This document shows positions 55,844 to 64,000 of a DNA stretch of 64,000 nt, piece by piece. Source of the DNA: Rhizobium sp. G21. Its GTDB lineage: Bacteria > Pseudomonadota > Alphaproteobacteria > Rhizobiales > Rhizobiaceae. Positions within the stretch are counted from its first letter, which is position 1; every line of letters begins with the position of its first letter. The translations under genes were made by a program, and so were the position numbers. Below the pieces are notes generated by a model that ran no database searches, was not told the DNA's origin, and worked only from the letters and a program-made list of their open reading frames with translations. The DNA lies in assembly GCF_014158035.1 (NCBI RefSeq), contig NZ_JACFXW010000001.1, positions 2,761,001 through 2,825,000 of the forward strand. The letters run 5' to 3'.

Positions 55844-56941
55844 ATGATGGCGGATGTCCGGCAAGGCGTGAACAGACTGCTCGCAGTGACCTTGGGTTTG
55901 GGCCTTGCCCTGGGCGGAACGCTGGCCGAAGCCGGTCCGCATATCCTGGTCGACATGAAGAGCGGCAAGGTGATCGAACACGAAGACGCCTTCCGGAAAT
56001 GGTATCCCGCCTCGCTGACCAAGCTGATGACGGCCTATGTCGCTTTCCGCCAGATCGAGGCCGGCCGGGCCTCGCTGTCGACGCCGGTGGTGATGAGCAA
56101 GCTGTCGGCCGCCCAGCCCGCCTCGAAAATGTATCTCAAGGCCGGCGATTCCATGACGCTCGACGACGCGCTCAAGCTGCTGCTGGTCAAATCGGCCAAT
56201 GATATCGCCTTCGCCATCGCCGAAAATCTCGGCGGCTCGGTGGAGAATTACGTCGGCATGATGAATGCCGAGGCCGCCAATCTCGGCATGACCTCGTCGC
56301 ATTTCATCAATCCCAACGGCATGCCGGGCAAGGGCCAATACACCACCGCCCGCGATCTGGCGATCCTGACGTTGACGCTGCGCCACCGCTATCCGCAATA
56401 TGCCGGCTATTTCGGCATCGAGGGCCTGCAGGTCGGCAAGAAGCAAATCCCCAATTACAACAAGCTGATCGGCCGCTTCGACGGCGCCGACGGCATGAAG
56501 ACCGGCTTCATCTGCGCCTCTGGCTTCAACCAGGTCTCGACCGCCACCCGCGACGGCCGGCAGGTGCTCTCGGTCGTGCTCGGCTCCGACAGTCTGGTGG
56601 CGCGCGCCGAATTGTCGGCCTCGCTGCTCGAAAAGGGCCTGTCGATCAATTCCGACGGCGGCATGCCGCGCATCGACCGGCTGCCGGCCTACGGCGCGGG
56701 TCGCGAGGCGGTCAGCGACATTTCCGACGACATCTGCCCCAAGAAAGGCAAGAAGAAGGTGCGTTCGGAAGGCCATGACGATGTCAGCATGAAGGTCAAG
56801 TCGCCCTATCTGAAGCCGATCGGCCGGCCGCTGGTGCTGTCGCTCGTCACCATCACGCCAGCGGGCAAGCCGGCCACGAGCGCGGCCGGCGATGATGTCA
56901 TCGCCAATATCCCGATCCCCGAGCCGAGGCCGATCAACTGA
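55844..56941 (+). CDS. D-alanyl-D-alanine carboxypeptidase (penicillin-binding protein, S11 family)
   Basis: This 365-residue peptidoglycan enzyme has a signal peptide (about 1-30, ending AEA) and the penicillin-binding catalytic motifs SLTK (57-60), SAN (117-119) and KTG (219-221). It trims the terminal D-Ala from stem peptides in the periplasm. The C-terminal region (about 275-365) is basic and proline-rich, without a clear amphipathic anchor. The stop overlaps the ATG of the CobW-type gene (TGATG), so the two are coupled. The ATG at 55844 gives a good signal peptide. Confidence 0.92.
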   Translation: MMADVRQGVNRLLAVTLGLGLALGGTLAEAGPHILVDMKSGKVIEHEDAFRKWYPASLTKLMTAYVAFRQIEAGRASLSTPVVMSKLSAAQPASKMYLKAGDSMTLDDALKLLLVKSANDIAFAIAENLGGSVENYVGMMNAEAANLGMTSSHFINPNGMPGKGQYTTARDLAILTLTLRHRYPQYAGYFGIEGLQVGKKQIPNYNKLIGRFDGADGMKTGFICASGFNQVSTATRDGRQVLSVVLGSDSLVARAELSASLLEKGLSINSDGGMPRIDRLPAYGAGREAVSDISDDICPKKGKKKVRSEGHDDVSMKVKSPYLKPIGRPLVLSLVTITPAGKPATSAAGDDVIANIPIPEPRPIN

Positions 56942-58116
56942 TGGCCGCGCCTGCCGATCGCATCCCGGTCTCGATCCTGACCGGCTTTCTCGGCGCGGGC
57001 AAATCCACGCTGCTCAACCGGCTGCTGAAGCAACCCGAGATGGCCGACGCCGCCGTGATCATCAACGAATTCGGCGAAGTCGGCATCGATCATCTGCTGG
57101 TCGAAGCCTCCGATTCGGTCGTCGAATTGTCGAATGGCTGCCTGTGCTGCACGGTGCGCGGCGAGTTGACGGACACGCTCATGAACTTCCATGAAGCGAT
57201 TGTGAGCGGCCGCATGAAACCGCTCTCGCGCGTGGTGATCGAAACCACCGGGCTCGCCGATCCCGCCCCGGTCATCCAGTCGATCATCGGCCATCCCGAT
57301 CTCGCCCGCGTCTTTTCGCTCGACGGCGTCATCACCGTGGCGGATGCGGTCAACGGCGTCTCGACGCTGGAGCGGCATGAGGAAGCGCGCCGCCAGGCGG
57401 CGCTCGCCGATCGGCTGATCCTGTCCAAGAAATCGCTGGCCTCGGACGAGGCCGCCGCCGCACTGATCGCGCGGCTGCGCGGGCTCAATCCGCGCGCCGA
57501 ACTGATCGACGGCGATTCCGCCCGCGCCAGCGCCTACGACACCTTCTCCGCCGGCCTGTTCGATCCGCGCACCCGCACCGCCGACGCCGCCCGCTGGCTG
57601 GCCGACGCCGCTCAGGACGATGATGATCATGTCTGCGACGATCATTGCGGCCATGATCATCACCGGCATCTCCGTCATCATAATGACGACCACCCTCACC
57701 ACGGCGAGCACGACCATCATCACGGCGCTCACCACCATCACGATCAGGCGATCCGATCCTTTTCGATCACCCATGACCGGCCGATCGATCCTGCCGCCAT
57801 CGGCATGTTCGTCGATCTGCTGCGTTCTGCGCATGCGGAAAGGCTGTTGCGGATGAAGGCCATCGTGCAGCTGAGCGACGATCCCGACCGTCCCTTGGTG
57901 CTGCATGGCGTGCAATCGGTGTTTCATCAGCCGGAGCGGCTGGCGTCCTGGCCCGGCGGGGACAGGCGCACCCGCATGGTGCTGATCACCCAGGATCTCG
58001 ACGAAGACTTCGTCCGCTCGCTGTTCGACGCCTTCACCGGCCGCCCCCGGATCGATCGGCCGGATCGGCAGGCGCTGGAGGACAATCCGCTCGCCATTCC
58101 CGGTCTGCGGCTCTAG
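56941..58116 (+). CDS. CobW/COG0523 GTP-binding metallochaperone-like protein
   Basis: This 391-residue GTPase has Walker A GFLGAGKST (15-23), a GCLCC metal motif (66-70), and the CobW C-terminal domain (about 268-385). A His-rich linker at about 226-265 (many HDHH-type clusters) points to binding of zinc, nickel or cobalt. Proteins of this family deliver metal or act as zinc chaperones. It overlaps the carboxypeptidase stop, so the two share a transcript. The metal is not shown, and no Zur-type box was found upstream. Confidence 0.9.
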   Translation: MAAPADRIPVSILTGFLGAGKSTLLNRLLKQPEMADAAVIINEFGEVGIDHLLVEASDSVVELSNGCLCCTVRGELTDTLMNFHEAIVSGRMKPLSRVVIETTGLADPAPVIQSIIGHPDLARVFSLDGVITVADAVNGVSTLERHEEARRQAALADRLILSKKSLASDEAAAALIARLRGLNPRAELIDGDSARASAYDTFSAGLFDPRTRTADAARWLADAAQDDDDHVCDDHCGHDHHRHLRHHNDDHPHHGEHDHHHGAHHHHDQAIRSFSITHDRPIDPAAIGMFVDLLRSAHAERLLRMKAIVQLSDDPDRPLVLHGVQSVFHQPERLASWPGGDRRTRMVLITQDLDEDFVRSLFDAFTGRPRIDRPDRQALEDNPLAIPGLRL

Positions 58117-58131
58117 GCGCCCGAGCGCGGA

Positions 58132-58767
58132 TCAACCGAACAGATAGAGCGTGGCTTCCGCCGCGCCATAGACCAGCGCCGCGGTGGCGCCCAGCGCCAC
58201 CAGCGTCATCGCCAGCCCGCCGATCACCGCCAGTCCATCGCGCTGGATCAGCGCCGTGGAGATCACCATCAGCGCCAGCACCGGCAGGAAATTGCCGAAG
58301 GGAATGGGCAGCGCCACCGCCACCGCCAGCAGGAACACCGGCAGGCCCAGCATCCGCTGCACGCCGAGCCCCGTCAGGCCCTTCATCCGGTCGCGCTTCA
58401 GGAAGCGTTCGACCCGCGCCATGATCGGCGCGGTATAGCGGAAGGTCACGTCCAGCACGCGGGCTGAAATGCGCCGCCGGCCGAGAAAGCCCGGCAGCCA
58501 GATATGCCGCGCGCCCGCCATGATCTGCAGCGACACCAGCGCCAGCACCGTGCCGAACACCACGCCGAACGGGCCGGGGATCGGGCAGAGCGGCGGCAGC
58601 GACAGGATGAGGATGGTGAAGGCGATGCTGGTGCGGCCCATGGCCCCCACCACCTCGTCGAGGCTCAGGCTGCCATCGGGTGTCGCCGCGGCGCGCGCCA
58701 CCAGACGTTCGAGCGTCTCGGTGGCCACGCCGCGGCGGGGCGGTTGCTGTTGTGTCGTATCGTCCAT
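58132..58767 (-). CDS. ExoD-family exopolysaccharide synthesis protein
   Basis: This 211-residue membrane protein starts at ATG 58767 (MDDTTQQQPPRRG). Hydrophobic segments of about 20 residues include LILSLPPLCPIPGPFGVVFG, LPVFLLAVAVALPIPFGNFLPVL and ALVYGAAEATLYLFG, in the ExoD pattern. ExoD affects exopolysaccharide production and alkali tolerance in S. meliloti. It is the last gene of a three-gene minus-strand unit, 11 bases after the DUF1476-like gene. The family call is good; the molecular function is unknown. Confidence 0.87.
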   Translation of the reverse strand: MDDTTQQQPPRRGVATETLERLVARAAATPDGSLSLDEVVGAMGRTSIAFTILILSLPPLCPIPGPFGVVFGTVLALVSLQIMAGARHIWLPGFLGRRRISARVLDVTFRYTAPIMARVERFLKRDRMKGLTGLGVQRMLGLPVFLLAVAVALPIPFGNFLPVLALMVISTALIQRDGLAVIGGLAMTLVALGATAALVYGAAEATLYLFG

Positions 58768-58778
58768 TCCGTCGCCTG

Positions 58779-59123
58779 TCAGTCGGTGCACCAGGTCTCG
58801 CGAAGCGCCTGCTTGTGACAAGTCCTGAGGGCGCTTTCGAGTTCCCTTTCGTCGATCGCGACGCCGCGTTCGGCGAAATCCGCCTTCAGTTGGCGCAGCA
58901 CATCGGCGTCGCCGGGCTCTTCGTGATCCACGGCATGCAGCATCTCGGCATAGGCCGCGATTTCCCATCCCGACAGTGACAATCTGTCAGCCGCCCAATG
59001 GGCGATCAGCGCGTTGCGGCGCGCGCGGATATTGTCGTTGTCTACGTCATCAGCGGGTTCGCGACGAAGCGCGGCGGTATGAGGGGGCATCATTGTCTCC
59101 AGGGAATGCATGTCGATCTCCAT
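58779..59123 (-). CDS. DUF1476 (ATPase inhibitor subunit zeta-like) protein
   Basis: The 114-residue protein contains the conserved helical core of the alphaproteobacterial F1 inhibitor zeta: RARRNALIAHWAADRLSLSGWEIAAYAEML and EEPGDADVLRQLKADFAERGVAI. The N-terminus differs: the FDDREKAFE segment that carries inhibition in canonical zeta is not obvious and is replaced by a different leader. It could be a paralogue with another target. It lies 11 bases after the hypothetical gene upstream and 11 bases before exoD. Confidence 0.75.
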   Translation of the reverse strand: MEIDMHSLETMMPPHTAALRREPADDVDNDNIRARRNALIAHWAADRLSLSGWEIAAYAEMLHAVDHEEPGDADVLRQLKADFAERGVAIDERELESALRTCHKQALRETWCTD

Positions 59124-59134
59124 GAAAGCGGGCG

Positions 59135-59446
59135 TCAGGCTTCACCCGCCTCTTCGCCGGATTCGCCCTTCATCAGCGAAAGCGCGGTCTGGCAGGAGGC
59201 GGGCCCGTCGGCGAGCAGGGATTCGGGCGAAGTCAGGCCGGTGGCGACGCTGAAGGCGGTGGTGGCGGCCCACCAGTAGTCGCCGGAGGCCTTCTGGATC
59301 AGTTGCGGGCCGATGGCGCCGGCGCAATCGCGGACGATCGCCGCAGTCTCGGGCGCGGATTTCAACCCGGCGATCTTGCCGTCGAGCTCCGCTGTCAGCG
59401 GATCGATGACGAAGAAGGCGATCAGTGCGGCGATGAAGTCGGACAT
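59135..59446 (-). CDS. Small hypothetical helical protein
   Basis: The 103-residue protein begins MSDFIAALIAFFVIDPLTAELDGKIAG with a hydrophobic N-terminal helix (signal or anchor) followed by a mainly helical, alanine-rich region with two cysteines (DCAGAIG and SCQTALS). It is not recognised. It heads the unit with DUF1476 and exoD, with gaps of 11 bases each. It is probably exported or membrane-attached; function unknown. Confidence 0.65.
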   Translation of the reverse strand: MSDFIAALIAFFVIDPLTAELDGKIAGLKSAPETAAIVRDCAGAIGPQLIQKASGDYWWAATTAFSVATGLTSPESLLADGPASCQTALSLMKGESGEEAGEA

Positions 59447-59925
59447 TCAGTTTTTCCTTTCGGGCCTCTCCGGCGCGGCCTTGGGGCTCTGCGTCGCGGA
59501 TGGAGGTGGGGGATGAGTTTGAGGCGCATTCCGCGCGCAGGCCTGCTCTGGCCCGCGGCCGGTCAGAGCCGCGCGGCGCTGGCCGGCTGGCGATAGATAG
59601 TCGCGGGAAACCGTCCCGACGCCTGACGCGGCTCGGAGCCATCCAGCCCAGGGCGGGCGGGCAGGGGATTGCGAGCGCCTGTGGTCAGGGGCGCGCGGAC
59701 ATGCGTCGTCATGGGGAAAATGGTCATGGCCCAGATCCTCTCGCCGGCAATCGCTGTCGGTAAGGTCCGACATCGTAAAAGCGCCGGCGGCTTCTACCAG
59801 AGGGGCCCGGACCAGGGTCGAGCCTAATCTGGGGAGTGATTCCGGCCTTTTCTAGACGGGAATGCGGAAAATTTTCGGATTTTGGGGGAGGACTGGTATT
59901 GGCGCGGTTGGCGCCCCGATCGCCC

Positions 59926-59950
59926 TTCTCCCCGCTAATCGCGGGGAGAA
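59926..59950. repeat. Perfect 10-bp hairpin of a rhizobial intergenic repeat
   Basis: TTCTCCCCGC (59926-59935), loop TAATC and GCGGGGAGAA (59941-59950), followed by AGTGGCGGCAGCCGGATGAGG, a tail often seen after this hairpin in rhizobial intergenic repeats. Confidence 0.75.
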
Positions 59951-60008
59951 AGTGGCGGCAGCCGGATGAGGGCCCGTGCAGGCGGTCAACCGTATACAGA
60001 CTAAAACC

Positions 60009-60112
60009 CTCTCCTCCGTCATGCTTGGGCTTGTCCCAAGCATCTACAACGGCATGATTTTGTTCACTGTCTTGGATCCTCGGGACAAGCCCGAGGATGA
60101 CGACGGAGCGGA
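60009..60112. repeat. Paired palindromic repeat, second copy
   Basis: Facing hairpins GCTTGGGCTTGTCCCAAGC and CCTCGGGACAAGCCCGAGG are about 40 bases apart, flanked by CTCCGTCAT and GACGACGGAG. It has the same design as 53134-53240 but different spacer sequence. Confidence 0.75.
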
Positions 60113-60118
60113 GGAAAA

Positions 60119-60272
60119 CCCCTCCCCAACCCCTCCCCACAAGGGGAGGGGCTCGCGCCGCCTCACCCGCCGAGCCAAATCGGCCTCTCGTCCGCAGCGT
60201 GACCTGTGGCGCGCCGGCGGCAGCCCCGAGTTAAGCCCCTCCCCTGTGGGAGGGGTGGGGGAGGGCCTTCCT
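60119..60272. repeat. CCCCTCCCC palindrome pair
   Basis: Two inverted hairpins of CCCCTCCCCACAAGGGGAGGGG type (near 60131 and near 60236), about 85 bases apart and oppositely flanked, form a third RIME-like design. Similar elements flank many rhizobial genes. Confidence 0.65.
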
Positions 60273-60421
60273 CAAAAAATCACCCTCCCGAAAATATTTT
60301 CATCCCCCACCATCCCACGCCCCTTATCCTCGTCTCGTCCCATCATCGGCTACACCGCGAGGCGTCGCGGCGAGATGGGGCCGGCGCTGGGGAAAGGGGG
60401 ACGACGTGAACTCTCTTTCTC

Positions 60422-60554
60422 CGGGGCTTCGAGAAACGACGACCCCCGAAGACTGGGGACCTGGGCGTGAAAGCGTCCCCCAGAGTGGCGTCTCGCTAGG
60501 GACGTCATAGTAGGCCCGCTTCAGAGGCGGATTACCCGCAGGCTCGACCTGCGG
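60422..60554 (+). ncRNA. Candidate structured RNA: cluster of five hairpins
   Basis: Within 133 bases there are five stems: CGGGG/CCCCG (60422/60444); CTGGGGAC (60453-60460) with GTCCCCCAG (60475-60483, one bulge); TGGCGTC (60486-60492) with GACGTCA (60501-60507, one wobble); CCGCTT/AGGCGG (60516-60530); and a perfect CCGCAGG/CCTGCGG (60536-60554). Such regular spacing is unusual for chance. Strand and identity are not known, and no known RNA family is recognised. It lies about 200 bases upstream of the Cys-rich protein gene. Confidence 0.4.
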
Positions 60555-60756
60555 CGACGAGCGTCAAGTTCGAGGCACAAACCGCCGAATGCGGGGCGCG
60601 ATGAGCGTCATATTAAACTCACTTAACGAGGCGTTCTTCGCGCCCCGGCCGAGCCCTCATGGGCGAAGCGAGACAATGACGGACAACTCCGGGCGGGATG
60701 ACGCGGCGGAGCGATTTGGCGCGCGGAACAGCCGCCTTTGCAAAGGATTGCGGATC

Positions 60757-61251
60757 ATGCCTGATCATGACGATGAGCATATGGAAGACTTTCTGCTGGC
60801 GGTGGACCGTAGGATGACCGCACGCCATTGCCGTTTTTTCCAAAAGCCGTGTCGTAGCCGCTACTGCCGGCGCGCCCAGTCATGCCAGAGCATCCAGAGT
60901 CCGGGCGCTCGATTGACCTGTCATTCCGACAGTCAGTTCGCCTCGAACCTCAACCGTGTCAGGCTCATCATTCTCGATATTTTTCGAGCGCGTCATCAGA
61001 TCATTCGCCGGCCCGACCTCTGGGAGGAATTTGCGGAATACAGGGGTATTGTGCTGGCCATGACGACTCTCCATCCGCGGAGCCCGCAATACCGGCGCTT
61101 CGAGGCCTGGCGCTCGAATTTTGAAAGCCTGGAAGCGCGCCGTGCGGCCGGCGAATTCGACAAGCCCATCGACACGCAGGCGATCCTCGCCGAGGCCAGG
61201 GCGGAACTCGCCGAAACCGAGAGAATGTTGAAGAAATACAATATCGACTGA
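60757..61251 (+). CDS. Cysteine-motif hypothetical protein
   Basis: The 164-residue protein begins at ATG 60757, preferred because AAAGGA lies upstream (ATG 60676 is possible). Residues about 23-45 carry a Cys cluster (CRFFQKPCRSRYCRRAQSC) resembling a small zinc-binding or ribbon motif seen in several rhizobial hypothetical proteins. The C-terminal part is helical (RRFEAWRSNFESLEARRAAG, TQAILAEARAELAETERMLKKY). The motif suggests nucleic-acid or metal binding, without further evidence. Confidence 0.6.
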   Translation: MPDHDDEHMEDFLLAVDRRMTARHCRFFQKPCRSRYCRRAQSCQSIQSPGARLTCHSDSQFASNLNRVRLIILDIFRARHQIIRRPDLWEEFAEYRGIVLAMTTLHPRSPQYRRFEAWRSNFESLEARRAAGEFDKPIDTQAILAEARAELAETERMLKKYNID

Positions 61252-61454
61252 TCGCCGGGCCGCGCCTTCTTGACGAAGCGCAAGCCTCGCAAAACAAACA
61301 GCAAACATGGTCTTTTCCGCCCTCTTTATTTTGATCGGGGTCATTCCCATATGCGGCTCAAGAAGCGAAAGACTTCCCGGGCTCGCCACGTATGGGGGCT
61401 CGATCCTGACAGACGCCGCGCGCCTCAAGGGCGCGGCGGGAAACGGAGACGATC

Positions 61455-64000
<2,546 letters not shown>

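Larger units (their letters stand above)
59447..60756. other. 1.3-kb repeat-rich intergenic region
   Basis: No credible gene is seen; long frames here run through repeats and lack family matches. The stretch holds at least three repeat types: a TTCTCCCCGC-TAATC-GCGGGGAGAA hairpin (59926-59950), the CTTGGGCTTGTCCCAAG pair (60009-60112) and a CCCCTCCCC palindrome pair (60119-60272). A cluster of hairpins follows at 60422-60554. A 57-codon minus-strand frame (about 59560-59730) is possible but unsupported. Confidence 0.6.

Noticed and set aside
59724..60140. 138-codon minus-strand frame over the repeat region
   Set aside because: It runs through two intergenic repeat elements and shows no conserved pattern.
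60613..60626. TTAA-ACTCAC-TTAA as a CtrA box
   Set aside because: The spacer is six bases, not seven, and it is not at a clear promoter.
61252..61454. Heat-shock (RpoH) promoter before clpB
   Set aside because: No -35/-10 pair matching the alphaproteobacterial RpoH pattern with proper spacing could be placed in the 200-base gap.

Overview
The window looks like a chromosomal stretch from an alphaproteobacterium of the order Hyphomicrobiales (Rhizobiales). The evidence is the high GC content, the rhizobial-type rhamnose locus (rhaRSTPQK with rhaDI), glxABCD/N-methylglutamate synthase-type genes, ExoD, a DUF1476 protein, and RIME-like intergenic palindromes. No rRNA, tRNA or CRISPR was seen, and I do not assign a genus.

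Layout. (1) 1-9 kb, minus strand: purU, a type III glutamine synthetase, an OsmC protein, glxD, glxC, glxB, an XRE-cupin regulator, a GlxA/AraC regulator, a cyclic-nucleotide-binding protein and an OmpR-type response regulator. (2) 9-11.1 kb: an L,D-transpeptidase, a SixA-like phosphatase and an aldo/keto reductase. (3) 11.3-24.3 kb: a less GC-rich surface island with a secreted RTX protein, an RgpF/HAD protein and its partner, a type I secretion ABC transporter and HlyD adaptor, three glycosyltransferases and a GWA-domain coiled-coil protein. (4) 24.3-28.6 kb: xthA, lolA and ftsK. (5) 28.7-39.2 kb: a complete L-rhamnose uptake and catabolism locus without rhaU in its usual place. (6) 39.2-43.7 kb: GlsB-like and metallopeptidase genes, a LysR/SDR divergent pair, leuD and an OxyR-type LysR regulator. 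(7) 43.7-51.8 kb: the NAD-dependent molybdenum formate dehydrogenase operon fdsGBA-fdhD-fdsD, with a ParDE-type module before it and a VapBC-type module after it. (8) 52-64 kb: an orphan cheW, an AGE-family epimerase, an M20 amidohydrolase, a D,D-carboxypeptidase with a CobW GTPase, an exoD operon, a 1.3-kb repeat-rich gap with a hairpin cluster, and clpB running off the right edge.

How the genes may work together. The glx/GS/PurU block and the formate dehydrogenase both bear on one-carbon metabolism. N-methylglutamate synthesis from methylamine, formyl-THF hydrolysis to formate, and formate oxidation would form a C1/N pathway, but the N-methylglutamate dehydrogenase genes are not in the window. 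The RTX/T1SS/glycosyltransferase island resembles in composition the exp (EPS II) arrangement of Sinorhizobium.

Data quality. Fifteen otherwise intact genes, including ftsK, leuD and lolA, each carry one small frame-breaking indel (the AGE epimerase carries two), mostly one base lost in a short G or C run. This is best explained by uncorrected indels in the assembly. I therefore annotate these genes as single CDSs and give the break points.
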